A DNA stretch of 64,000 nucleotides, taken from positions 12,419,991 through 12,483,990 of the forward strand of contig CM067062.1 in assembly GCA_033980235.1 (NCBI GenBank). Direction: 5' to 3'. The notes beneath the pieces are model-generated. The model searched no databases and was not told the DNA's origin. It saw only the letters and a program-made list of their open reading frames with translations. Every line of letters begins with the position of its first letter. The first letter of the stretch is position 1. The stretch comes from Diadema setosum. Taxonomy: Eukaryota > Echinodermata > Echinoidea > Diadematoida > Diadematidae. Positions 37,641-49,934 of the stretch are shown piece by piece. Position numbers and translations under genes: made by a program.

Positions 37641-38912
37641 CATAATTGAACATTATGTAGTAATATAAATATTATGAGAGATGAAGATACGGAACTACTA
37701 AATGTATCAAAAGTCTCTGACATAATGTAGATACTTTAAAAGTCACATTTGTCATATTGCTATACATAATCACCAATGAACTTTTTAAAACCTGTTTACT
37801 TTAAGTAAAACAATCCATTTGTATTCAACACAGAACAAATATTTCCACCAACTTGACAGAAATTAGTACAGAAATACCCCCGAAACCACCTTCTTGAATG
37901 TTTGAACAGCCTCTCAGTTAAATTTCAAAATACAAAATAATTCCAGCCAATTTTGTCAAAAATTATGTTATTCATATTATCATGCAAGTTGACTGTTGTT
38001 TTGTCTTGTTCAAAAATTTCTCATAAGCCATATGTCCCACTCACGATGGAGAAATGTACTCTGGTCACAGTCATGATACACTCTCAAGTTCTTACATTAT
38101 TGTTGTCTCCGTATACATATCTAAGACACTCATACAAAAAGCACAGCACAAATATAAATCCACAAGCCACGAACATCATGTACTCATGCAGACATACAAA
38201 CATGCATTCTTTACACAGGACTTTACACTAACATTTTTGATGCCTCCTAAGAAATATAGAAAAACATAACAAAATAGGTCAGTAGGTAAAACAATAAAAC
38301 AATACATTAAATCATGAGGATCACATGAAAAATGTTTTCGCTTTTATGGAAATAAGTAATCTATTGAATTTAATTAAATTGGATCGAAAAAGTGGCAGGT
38401 ACGATAAAGGACTTCAAATACCACATACTATGTTTAAGTTTACTACATCTTACATATCCTATGTTGAATTGAAACAGAAACATACTTTTCCTCTTTTCAA
38501 GAATTATTTTGAAATACTTTTGTGTACCATAAATCTTTAAATTTATGTTTTTACTTGCTTTTAACTCATAATTTGCCTTGCCCTTTTTTTGTTTTCGCAA
38601 ATTACATATTATATTATAGTCAAAGTATAATTAAAATTATAATTTTCTGCACGCTTGTGTGTTTAAAATACTTTATTCCGGAATAGAGTCAAAACCAAAT
38701 AGATGATAATCAAGTATTTTCTTGGATAGCTAATACGATGTTCCTCATCGCATAGAAAGTGTTATCAATCTTACTGCCGCAGGGACAACTTTTGTTTTTG
38801 TCGTCCAGGCATGATGCCAAAAATATTGCTTATGTTTGTTGATTCTGTTTAATATTGCTCTTTGTTACTGTTTCTTCTTGGAGTCGATCATGAATAACCT
38901 GTTCCAAATAAT

Positions 38913-39038
38913 GATGCTCGAAATGTATTAATGTAAGAAAAACAACTCTCTAAATTCAGTTTATTTGAAATCAAAGATGCTCGAAATGTATTAATGTAAG
39001 AAAAACAACTCTCTAAATTCAGTTTATTGGAAATCAAT
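38913..39038. repeat. 63-bp tandem repeat, two copies
   Basis: The unit starts GATGCTCGAAATGTATTAAT and is repeated once at 38976. It is found only in unit B and lies next to a hairpin with 22-bp arms (39019-39065). Confidence 0.8.
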
Positions 39039-39061
39039 CTAATAGATTGATTTCAAATAAA

Positions 39062-39737
39062 CTGACCGTGCATCACAAAACAAACAAAAAGTCGCACCCC
39101 TTGATTTTACGTGAGGACACAAAAAAGGTGAAATGGTTCAACCAAGTCAATCTTGAGTTTTTCATATTTCTGGAAGAGCTATCCTTCTTCTACATTATTT
39201 CTAAGTTTGGTATCTTAACATGAATGGGAAAGTGTGGTTTCAGTAGTTTTTCTACAACCCTTTTTTGGGAAAGAGTAGAATGATCAGGTATGTCTTAAAG
39301 GCCACTTTTCATGTCTTGAAATCCTTAGCACACTCTTCACTTTCAAGTCTAATAACTTTTGAAAGGATGGCGCTACTGCTTTGAAAGTTAGCATTAATCA
39401 TATGCAGAATGTGCTAATAGAACATGCTCAATTTCAGCCTAATCTGATAATCCCTTAATTGTTGTTGCTCAGATGGTTTACATCCTGTGTTTTGCACAGT
39501 TAGCACGGCTTAGTAAAGATTAAGCGCTTGAATAGATTGTGTAATTCAGAGCCTCTTTTCTCAGTTCACACTTTGGCAGAGTGTGTGCTCTCTTTCCAGT
39601 ATTTAGGTAGGTTAGGAGAGTTCATTTAGATTGAGTTATACATCATATTAAAGCTTAAGGTCTGCTCTTTCAGAATCTGCCTTTAACTGAAAGTCCATGA
39701 TTGGCGACTTTATGCTGGTTTTGTGGTGCAGGGTCAC
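39062..39737. mobile_element. MITE-like element with 34-bp terminal inverted repeats, unit B only
   Basis: The left end TGACCGTGCATCACAAAAC matches, with a few mismatches, the complement of the right end (GTTTTGTGGTGCAGGGTCA), and similarity extends to GTCGC. Unit A reads straight across the site (near 31148, AATCAGTCTATGAG). CTA on both flanks is a possible short target duplication. No transposase frame is present. Confidence 0.7.
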
Positions 39738-40688
39738 CTATGAGATTGTTGTTAGGGACAAACCCAAAATTAGACTTAAAAATTAGATTGACTTCTAAAT
39801 CAATGAGATTGAGATTTTTAATCTAGTTTTGTATTTGTCCCTCATCTAAATCTAAGGAATTTGGAGAGAAATACATGCATTGTCCCTCTACGAAATATCC
39901 ATCCACATTTGTATATGCAAGGAGGTCTCCTTGGTATATGTAATTTGTAATTATTACTACAGTATATGAACATAGTCCATCATCGATTATTATGACTTTC
40001 TCTGATGGGATTAATACTTGATGTCGATTATACTACCAATAATATATAACAATAAGAATTAACAGATTGTCAGGCGAGTATCTAGTTTCATGGTGCATGT
40101 CACGCAAAGTGGACTAACACAATTGCTTTGATATGACTCACCCCCCCCCCCCTTTTTTTTTTGGTCAAGTTGTGTGTGTGTGTGTGTGTGTATGTGCCAA
40201 AGACTAGCTCAAAGTTCTGTTTGACCCAAATTAATTTGTGGCAGACTGAATGGAAGAAGACAGTCCCTTTCCAAGATATCCCTTGCTCTAGTCCCCAAAC
40301 TTTTGGCAAAGAACCACGAGTGGTCACAGGATACACAAACGTGAACACAAACACACTGATAGACAAACAAACGCCTGACCGAGGTCAACAAGGATGTTAT
40401 AAGCGCAAGGTAGAATGTCATATAAAGTAACTGGTGTTTTTTTTTTCTCTCTGTTTAAATATAATGGGCAACAATGTACATCCACATAGAATGGCTTATT
40501 ACGATGAATGGAGGAGTTCAGGCACAATGTGTGAAACAAGTCCTCGATGATGAATAAACATACGAGGTTGGCTGAAAGACAAACTGGCTTCGACAAGTGT
40601 ACTGTGGAGAAAAGAACAAAAACGTAATATTGGATGCACCAGCAATCACTGACACCTCTTCTATTACTTTCTCATCCTGGAAAGAGTG

Positions 40689-40724
40689 TATAAATACCGA
40701 AGATATCTTCTCCACAAGTCATTC
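40689..40724 (+). promoter_or_regulatory. G5 core promoter: TATA box and TCATTC initiator
   Basis: TATAAATA at 40689-40696 (in GTATAAATACCG) and TCATTC at 40719-40724, with the predicted start at the A of 40721, 32 nt from the TATA start. Confidence 0.8.
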
Positions 40725-40819
40725 GAGTTCCAAAACTCAGGAAGCATCAGCATCTAGAAAAGGCTTCTGTAAAACTCCTACGTAGGAATTACACCAAGTG
40801 GAACTACAACAGTTTCATT

Positions 40820-43800
40820 ATGGCCGCCACGGTAAGTGATTTCTGTTTGTACTCCTTCGTTTTGATCATTCGGGTAACATACTTGTAAACTTGTAAACTT
40901 GTAAACCTACAATCAGAAAGTCGCAAGTTACTACTCACAGGACTTAGAATGATGTCACGATCCCCCAGCATTATGGGGTTCCGTCTAACTGAGGTAATTT
41001 TGGAGACAACTAGAAATTTTGTTTCGTTTATCTGATCTCAGTTATTTTAAAAAATCAAATATTCTACTTTAGAGCATGTGTTTAATAGATGCTTTGTAAA
41101 AACGTAAAGAACGCCAAAAGAAGCATGCGCTTGAACTCCAATCATTTAGATTCATAAAATATCATTATTTACACCATAATTCACGGCTATGGTAACTTGC
41201 CTAGATATCGGCAGCAGTATTTGAGAATGAAAAAAAAAAAGAGAGTTATCATAAATCCAGCAAAACAGTGAAACGCATTATAAAGTTAATGATTCCGCAT
41301 GTCAAAACTGCTAAGACTTTTAGATCGGTCAGGAACAATTTCTTTAAAAAAAAATGTTTTAGTGAGTTTCTGTGCAATTCAAGGCAGACTGTGCTTCAAG
41401 TGCGCCGACTACCATCTGTACAATAACAGGAGGTGATTTTTCATTTATTTTCTGTTTTGTGTGTGTGTTGTATGTGCTTGTTGTTTTTCAGATATTCCAG
41501 CTTCTCCTTTCGGTGTGCATCTGTATGTTGGTGAGATTTACCGTCGCCCAAACCCAAGGTAAGCAGTTTTTGCATTGTTGCTTCATGGCAATAGAGTTCA
41601 TAATTTTTTAAACTAAAACAAACCAAAAAAAGAACAAAACCGAAGAGGAACAGGAAAATTTAGATACAATTTCAATGTACGACTAATTTGTCCAGTAAAT
41701 TGCAAGGGGGTTGAAATTGTGCTTAACGTAATTAATACAAACATCGTTTCATTCATTCTTTAATTGATTAGATGACTTACATGAAAAGATATGTATGTGT
41801 GTGTGCTTGTGTTTGTGTGTTTTTTGTGTATGTGGATGTGTACCTGTATCTTCGTTATGTTACCATTATGTAATAGTAGATTTATTATGCTCTCTATTAT
41901 TTGTTATAAACTTTCAGTGTCACCCTTGACTAATACGCTGAGAGAGGCTTGCATGGGGTTCAGAGCAAACGCTATATGCAACAGTGACGTCATTGAAGAC
42001 GTGCGCGAATTCGCCGAAAACCTGGAGAATCCGAGGACGCCCGGCTTCGACGGCGACGTTGTCGAGGAACTACTTGATCTCGCCAACGGCAGGAGGCGAC
42101 TGCTCTGCTACACCGATAGCAAGGGGCAACACAACATTACCAGTGCCTGCCAGGCCATGAAAGTGGTTTGCACACGACAGGATGTTAATCTGCAATTCTG
42201 CTCCCGTGAGTTCTGTTTCTTTTTTTGTGTGTGTGTTTGTTTTGTTTTATGGGACGAGTTGTTTAAGTTGGTCGAGAATTTTATTCCTTTTATACTTTAT
42301 ATTTCGCTATTCATCATCCATTTTGCTATAATCAACCATCATTATCATATAGAAAAGTGATTTAACCGAAAAGCATATAAAAAGGGCATTTTGTCCAATG
42401 CTGGAATTTTAAAAGATAGCAAACAATTTATTTACAACATCACACGTTCCTATTTCAAAATTGTACTTAAAACACCTTCTGGATTTGGTGTAGGAAAAGG
42501 ACATTCCCCTATTTTTACAATTGAAAAAAGGAAGAAAAACACGCACTTTTTTGTTTGCAGCAACATAAAACTATATCATTCAAATCCATATTATTCAAAT
42601 CAAATTCAAGTTTCTCATAAAGGTATCACAAGTTAAGGGATGAAATTCAGATCTGCGACGAAAGATGAGCCTTGAAACTTTTTTTTTAATATTTAGCGAT
42701 GAACATCTACAAAAAAAAAGAAAGAACAGTGAAAAACAGGTTTAGAGAATCTGATATTTAATTCATTGTTTTGCTCTATTGGTAAGTAAATATTCTTTAT
42801 AAATGGTATTGAACATCAGCTTCTAAAGACAGTATAATTATGGTCATCTTCGAAATCTAAATAAACTCGAATACGTTAGCGAAACAACGTTTCAGCTTTA
42901 CCTGCAAGCTGCAACATACAAAAATGAATCTACCGAATCTCATACCACCTTTTACAGTGTAAAGAAGGCAGAGGTGGAGTGCATGCCCCGAATCTTAGCG
43001 AGGCTCCTGGCATCAGGGAAATTCGATTTGAGGGTCATGACCTGCTGACATGTTAACTCTTGCCTTCATCTCTGCTTTTCACAGTGACCCAACTGACGCA
43101 GAATTTGGGAGAGCTGTGCTTACGATTCCGGTCCGAGGTGCGAGACAACTCCATGATGTGCAATAAGGACGTCATCGAGGAGGTGCGTGATCACGCCGAT
43201 AACCTCGACAACCCGAAAACACCTGGCTTCGAAGAGAGCCTCATCGACTACTACTTGGACCTCGCTCGCCATCCCAGTAAGCCGCTGTGCTACACCAGCG
43301 GCGTCGGCAAAACCCAAGTCAAGAGCGGCTGCGAGGCTATGGAGCTGGTGTGCAACCACTCCAACATGGACCTGAACTTCTGCTCAGGTGACTGCGCATG
43401 CGTTTTTCCAGTTTAAAGCCTAACCTGAACATAAACTATACTTTTAAAGGATTTTAAAGCTTATTTTTGCCATAAATTCTCACCAATTCGTCTGATTTGG
43501 TACGTTATCCATGTTAACACACACGTGGAACCACTCAGGACCACTTCAAACGCACGTTTGTGATGATTACATTAAAAAGTTGAATGGTTTAGCTAATAAA
43601 CGTGAAACAGGTGAAGGGCTCAGATGCATTGTGATCGGTAGAGCACGATCAGATCCATGTCTCTTTGAAAACTTTATTGAAATAAGCTCACTTTCATGCA
43701 CAACATATTTTCCATCACGGCGATAGAAAATACCGCTAGAAGAGTCGCATATGCTATAGTTTTCTTAGTGTTATTCTGAGCGACTAAATTACAATTTATT

Positions 43801-44260
43801 TTCTCCATACGGTTCCGCGAAAGAGATTTCAGAATCCCAGTAATTGCTATGATAGCATGCTTCCTCAGGTGTGATATCATAGTTGTGGTAACGCACATAG
43901 GTGATTAGTCGTTTAAAAAAAGCCGTATTATTAATAAAAAATAAAAAAAAAAGGGAAGGGAGCTCCTACCAAACAATCTTCCTACCACCACTTTGTGGCG
44001 AGTATAGTTTTTCCTCAGTGGTATTCTGAGCTTTGTCGAAAAAACAACAACATGTGCTCGCGTGTTTAACAAATGTATTTGTTGTCATTGCTTTCTTTAT
44101 GATCCTCCTAAATCTGATTAAAAATCAAAAATAACTCTTAACTCTCTCAGCCTAGGAAAGCATTTTAAAATATACACCAATAATGAACTTGGCAATCAAG
44201 TCTACATCAGGCGAAAGATTTGCCTGTATGTGATACATGTGATATGTGATACGTTTTTTT

Positions 44261-44291
<31 letters not shown>

Positions 44292-44388
44292 GTCCTCCTC
44301 ACCAGAAATTCCAGACCCAACAACGACCGCACCTACGACCACGGCTGCGACAACAGCGCCCACCACTATTGCCCCTACTACCTCCTAG
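40820..44388 (+). CDS. G5: secreted protein with two six-cysteine domains and Thr/Pro tail
   Basis: The coding exons are 40820-40831, 41492-41558, 41918-42205, 43085-43387 and 44306-44388, giving 250 residues. The head is MAAT plus IFQLLLSVCICMLVRFTVA, cleaved before QTQ. Domain 1 has cysteines at 38, 47, 90, 104, 111 and 121 (short Cys1-Cys2 spacing of 8, NPRTPGFDGD loop, one NIT sequon). Domain 2 has cysteines at 134, 148, 191, 205, 212 and 222 (NPKTPGF loop). The tail (224-250) is TTTAPTTTAATTAPTTIAPT-like. Both core exons are phase 1 at both ends, so including both, or either alone, keeps the frame. No promoter, ATG exon or leader lies between them (42206-43084), which argues for one gene. 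Mutually exclusive splicing cannot be excluded. The function is unknown. Confidence 0.78.
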
Positions 44389-45009
44389 AGACACAGGCCC
44401 CGTACTTTTCGTCGCCATCGCAGAGGGGCATGGCGCTGGACTAACACACCTATTCCTCGAACATTTATCTTCCTGGCCTTCATTTCTCTCGAGATATTTT
44501 CTGAAATATGTTATTTTCAGACATGCCAATATCACAAACGCAACTGCACATAGTAGTATAGCAAAGGGGTTTTTATCCAAAAGGGAACAATTAACAATTT
44601 TGTTTCCCCTTGTCCGAGATCATTGCTCTTTATATACTCTGTTGTCGATTTCTGAGCCCGATCCAAAAATTGCTCTTACAAATTGAAAACAACAACAACC
44701 ACAAATTAAAGCAAATATGCGTTTTCTAATAGTCTCTCCAGTGTAAGTTTGTATAAAATCAGTGTTGAATGAATAACAATCAGAATAATAATCGTTAATT
44801 GTAACAACAAATATTGTGACTGGTTTCGACAAAAAAGTATTCTCTCTCGGCAGGCCTTTCTTCAGAATGTGTCCATGTGTTTTGATTTGTATATTTTGAG
44901 CTATTGTCATCTCGGTCTTATTTATTTATTGCAGTTGCATGTTTGCTTACAAAATATAATGGGCTTGTGTGATGATCCCGTTTTGTTGTTTTTTTTTACG
45001 ATATCAGGA

Positions 45010-45015
45010 AATAAA
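45010..45015 (+). terminator. Candidate G5 polyadenylation signal
   Basis: AATAAA in CAGGAAATAAAGTG, about 0.6 kb after the G5 stop. It is positional evidence only. Confidence 0.35.
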
Positions 45016-45260
45016 GTGAAGTGGCAATACTGATACGAAATTTGTTGTCAAAAGCAGTATGTATTGTCTGTAGTGAGCGTGACCGTTATTGATCGGCTAT
45101 CATTTCAATGTTAATGCGATAGTACATGTACTTGGATTTGTTAATTCGAGTCCAAGCACTCACATTTCTCTGGTTTAAAGATTCTTGTTAATTATTTTTA
45201 GTATATATCACAATCTTTGTTTGCAATCAATCATTGCTAGTCTTTTATATGGTATAAAAC

Positions 45261-45344
45261 ACACACCCACACCCACACCCACACGCACACACACACACAC
45301 ACACACACATACACACAATATATACATATATACATGTATATATA

Positions 45345-45395
<51 letters not shown>

Positions 45396-45432
45396 TAGAT
45401 ATAGATATATATGTATTCATACACATATATAT
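45261..45432. repeat. Composite AC / AT / GA microsatellite
   Basis: AC repeats (45261-45317) pass into AT-rich repeats, then GA repeats (45361-45390), then AT-rich DNA again. Confidence 0.9.
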
Positions 45433-45508
45433 ATTTTCTTTTCATCTATACCCCATTCTGGATGTAGACCACTATTCTGTCCTGATGTTCGGATAATTCA
45501 AAAGCCCT

Positions 45509-45919
45509 TTAATTGTTGACTCAATAATTGGATGGTACAGTATTGATGGAGATGAGAATTGGGCTTTTAACTTTTTGCAAGATACCAAGAAAACACTTAT
45601 GATATAGTACAGAACATACCATTTCAAAAGGAATTCAAAGTTTGTTTTTTTTTTTATGAAAATCGGGTTTGGAATGACTGAAACATCCAAAAGCAAAGTA
45701 AAACAAAACGATCGTAATAAAGTGTGGGTTCCACACTTTATTAGAATCACTCTTTTTTGGATATCTCAGCCATTTCAAAATCAATTTTCATCAAAAAAAA
45801 ATGTTGAATTTCTCATAGAATTACATGCTCTTTCATATTTCATAAGAGGTTTCTCATCTCACCAAAAAATGTTAGAAACCTGAAATTAGGTCTCAACCAA
45901 AACTATACGATCCCTTTAA
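45509..45919. mobile_element. Foldback MITE, family FB2, copy D
   Basis: TTAA borders at 45509-45512 and 45916-45919. It has inverted arms with GATGAGAATTGGGCTTTTAA near the left end and TATACGATCCCTTTAA at the right. Confidence 0.7.
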
Positions 45920-46562
45920 AATTTGCAACACACATACAAACAGATTAAAACGAACTTCTTGTCTGGAAAAATGTGTATATCATTTTCTTCTTCTTTTGTT
46001 TCGTGCAGATTTGTTGCATACAAGTAGGTCTGTTTAATTCCTCAACAATGTAGGTTAGGTAGAAACATTTCAGAGTGGGAGTCTCATGACAAGATGGTCA
46101 TTTCTCAAGAAATATTACCTGGGGATTCGATGGGTTAAAGGGAAACTGTCCCGCTTGTGACGTATGGAGTGTGTGATTGTTACTAGGTGAAAGAGAAAGA
46201 GAATTTGGGAGTGGAGTTGTGATGCATGGATGTTTGAGTATGTTCATTAATAAGTTGTGTTTGTCATGTTTGTGTATAATGTTTTAAGCAGAGGGAGGGA
46301 GTGAGAGAGGACGACAAGTAAATTCAAACTAGATAATATGTGACATTGTGATGACTCTATTTGTAGTTGTGGACGCATGTTACATTGTGTTTATGTTTGA
46401 AGAAAGAAAAACGGAGAGTGAAGATAGGGGCAACGAGAGGAATAGACACGACATTTTGCAGAAAACAGACCGCACACAGACTAACATACACGCACACGAT
46501 TTCAACACACATTTAGACGTAAAATAGATAAGAGATGGAAATGTTTAAAACAGTGGTGTAAG

Positions 46563-46775
46563 GGGTGCACTTCCCGAGTCATACAGCCCTGGAGTTCGCA
46601 AACAAAGCCCGGCCACGAGACCGACACATTAAACCCGGTGTTGTATCTGTCGAACTCGTGGGCTGTTTTTACCTAGTGTCTGTTTCATGGGCTTTATTTG
46701 CATAGAGTCGAACTCATGGGCAATAGGACTCGTGGGCTGTACGACTCATGGGTGTCGGTCTTATGGGATGACCCC
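46563..46775. mobile_element. hAT-like MITE with 9-bp target duplication
   Basis: TGGTGTAAG occurs directly on both sides (46554-46562 and 46776-46784). The element begins GGGTGCACTTCCC and ends GGGATGACCCC, which are inverted copies. Inside, the motif CGAACTCGTGGGCTGT recurs four times in variant form. The 8-9 bp duplication and size fit a non-autonomous hAT element (inference). Confidence 0.7.
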
Positions 46776-49373
46776 TGGTGTAAGATACGTGCCAGTAGTT
46801 CCGCAGAATTAGTTCGAACTGACATGATTGTGTTACCATCACGGTGATGATGCTCGTGGCTATAAGATTACTTAGAAACATGATTTGTATATCAAAACAT
46901 TGACGCTTACATTATTTTGCTGGCAGAAAACACTGTAGGCAATGATGGGGGTTTGATCGAAGCCCATTAACATGCACACTAACGTCACAATTAGAACTCT
47001 ACGACCAACTTTATTTTATGGAGAAGGAAGGTGACATTAAACTTTTCAATTTGAAGGGTTTTACTTATCCATTACTTAATGTTATTCATCATCAATGCCA
47101 TGCGTCAGTATTTTTGGCCAAAGAGAAATCATAGACATCAATAAGCATATTATTGCATATGAGACCTCGCTGTTGATAGACTTGGACGATTTCTTACTTC
47201 GAAAACATTACAAAACGTTACATCTTTGATCATTTAAAGATTTATGCATGGGCGGTGAGTTGCCGTAGGTTTGTTGTATGTCTCGGAAAATCCGGGAACC
47301 TTTGGCGTTCTACCACACATAATGACGTTGTAGGGTGCACTGTAACACATTTTAATGAGATCATACTGTACTTATATTGACCCTGCTAAGCCTACTAAAA
47401 CGTATGTGATTATATTTCGGACTGTTTTCGTTTGCGTTAACTAGGGAAATTACAAATAAAATATTGATAAAAGCATTATAATATAAAGAAGTATAGAAAA
47501 TAACACTGTAGGTTCTTGCAGCTGCAACAGATGAGAAAGCAAGGAACTGAACAAAAAGAGACGATGTGGACCTGTTTAACAACCTCGCTGAACAGAAAAA
47601 TCAGTGTTACTATGAATGATTTATTCATTATTTTATGCTGTCACTAAAGTATGGTGTAAAAGTAGTTCATTTTTAATGTTGCGTTAAAATGTGTAAAATC
47701 CGGGAGTTTGCTGCAACTCATTATATTTTAAAAAAATAAAAAAATTGGGGCCATAAAACGAAAAAGTACCTTGCAAAATCCATGATATCTTTTGATATAT
47801 CGATGACGCGCTGACTGGACCTCTTCCATTAGGTGAAAAAAGAACAGTGCATTGACACGTACAGTCTTTTCCTTTACCCTTGACATACTGCAACCCTTTC
47901 TATAATTCGTTTACGAATTCAAACTTTTAGGAGAAATCTGTTGAGAAAAAGGGGCCCAGAAAACCCTGAAATGGGGAAGTGTAAAATCACAAACGCAATT
48001 CATTTTCTAGTTTTTAGTTCGAGTGTCAGAACGCCAAGGAATTCCGGAATCTATCTAGTCATTAGTATAAACGTATTTGATATTGAAATTGGTTTAAGTT
48101 TAATGAAGAACATTTTCTGGATGAAACAAGCTTTCAGTTGTACTCTTCCCCCCAAAAATGACGTATATAGTGGTCTCGGTCTCGGCTTTACTTTGCTTCT
48201 TGCCCCACTCCCCTTTATTGATTGAACACAATATAGAGTTAATGGCAAGCTGCCCACTTCTTTGTGTATTTTTTTCTTTTATTGAGGCTACAATCAACTA
48301 TCGAGCACCTGTTTATCTAAGAAGACAGACTCCGACATTTTTCTCTCTTATGAATTCGAATAAATGATTTCGTCGACTTCTTTGTTTTGATTTCAATTTA
48401 TTATTATGTTTGAACATTATGGTGACTCACACATCACGCATTCATTTTAATTTACTTTAACGGTATTTTGTACAGATCTATATATTGTTAGTATTATGTA
48501 ATGGATTTTCACGGATGCATGCAGAAATAAAATTAAACTGAACTGAGAAGACAATTAACCTTCTCGGTACCACCAGCGTAAGCTCCAATTGGCATTGTAT
48601 GAAAACATGTTGCCAATGGGAACGGTAACAGGATTAACGAAACTGCATACAATGTCATAACTAATTATAGTGTTTAAGACAAGATTGGGAAAAGGCGTTA
48701 ACCCGTTGAGGACGGACTGATTTTGCTACAACACGATTTCCCATAGATATTTGCCTGAGTATACTCGGGACTCGCCCTCAATGGGTTAACCACGGTAAGT
48801 TATGAATCAGAAGAAGAGAAGGAGGATAATCCGCAATACGAATTTTAAGCGATGTGAGGTAGTGAAAACAATATTTGAAAACATTTTTGTTCATTGGAAA
48901 AAGTAATGTTTGGATTTCGATAGCTTGGCACTATTTTATCTTTTGTTTTAACAAGAACTGTGAAGCGACCTCGCAATTGATACAACTGGCCGTGCTTTGT
49001 CTAAATACCCACAACATACTTTGTCAATGCATTCACTATGTCATTGGGGTATCTGAGTGTGTAATATTCAATACACATTATGAATAGGATTTTTCAGATT
49101 TTACGATGGCATTTTCACGGAAGACGTATTTCTCTTTCATGTACAAGTATGTTTCACACATATATATATATATCTATTATTTCAATTTCAATTCAATTTT
49201 AATTTATTTCATACTTCTCGTGTCAATATTGCAATACTGTATATCAATATAATCTAATAGATATACTTCTCTACTGCTCTGCTCGAACTCCTGATAAACT
49301 TTATATTCCAAATTGTAGATATGTGATCATTGAAATTTATCTCATAAAAACTATTTAAAGTTTTAGAATTAGT

Positions 49374-49934
49374 TTAAAGGGAAGATAAACCCCAAGAACA
49401 ATGTGGATTGAGTGAAAGCAGCAACATTAGTAGAACACATCAGTGAAAGTTTGAAGAAAATCGGACAATCGATGCAAAAGTTATGAATTTTTAAAGTTTT
49501 GGTGTTGGAACCGCTGGATGAGGAGACTACTAGAGGTTATGACGTATGAGTGGACTACAATATCAAGAAAATATAAAGAAAATACTACAAAAATTCATTT
49601 TTCATGAAAATTACAAATTCCATCAACTTGATATTGACATAAAGTAGCAATTATTCCCCCTGCTTTCTGAAAGCGGTTGGTCCACTGCTCTTTCATAATT
49701 CTAGAAAAGTGAATTTTTGTTGAATATCCTTTATATTTTCTTTGTATTGTTGTCCACTCATACGTCATATCCTCAAGTAGTCTCCTCATCCAGCGGTTCC
49801 AACAACAAAAGCTTTAAAAATTCATAACTTTTGCATCGATTGTCCGATTTTTCTCAAACTTTCACTGATGTGTTCTACTAATGTTGCTGCTTTCACTCAA
49901 TCCACATTGCTCTTTGGGTTTACCTTCCCTTTAA
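49374..49934. mobile_element. Foldback MITE, family FB1, copy 2 (complete)
   Basis: TTAA borders at 49374-49377 and 49931-49934, with ends AAAGGGAAGATAAACC and GGTTTACCTTCCCTTT. It is nearly identical to 22581-23148, which suggests fairly recent activity. Confidence 0.82.

Larger units (their letters stand above)
34386..40688. other. G4 3' UTR and G4-G5 intergenic DNA (within unit B)
   Basis: No further exon is seen. The stretch holds FB2 copies at 35996-36337 and 37250-37640, a 63-bp tandem repeat, a hairpin at 39019-39065, a MITE at 39062-39737, and a C-run/T-run tract near 40141-40162. Confidence 0.6.
33245..41846. repeat. Tandem segmental duplication, unit B
   Basis: This 8.6-kb unit runs from G4 intron 2 to G5 intron 2. 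Similarity to unit A stops at GTGGATGTGTACCTG (41846), where G5 intron 2 becomes unique, and similarity to G3 intron 2 begins just after CCTG (33244). Insertions found only here are 37250-37640, 39062-39737 and a 63-bp tandem repeat at 38913-39038. Confidence 0.85.

Noticed and set aside
42547..42568. Possible terminal exon for the first G5 core domain (acceptor followed by two codons and a stop)
   Set aside because: The acceptor looks good, but a tail of two residues is unlike all paralogs, and the next core exon joins in frame.
44246..44686. 146-codon open frame across G5 exon 4
   Set aside because: It begins in the polypyrimidine tract before the acceptor and is in a different frame from the Thr/Pro tail joined by splicing.
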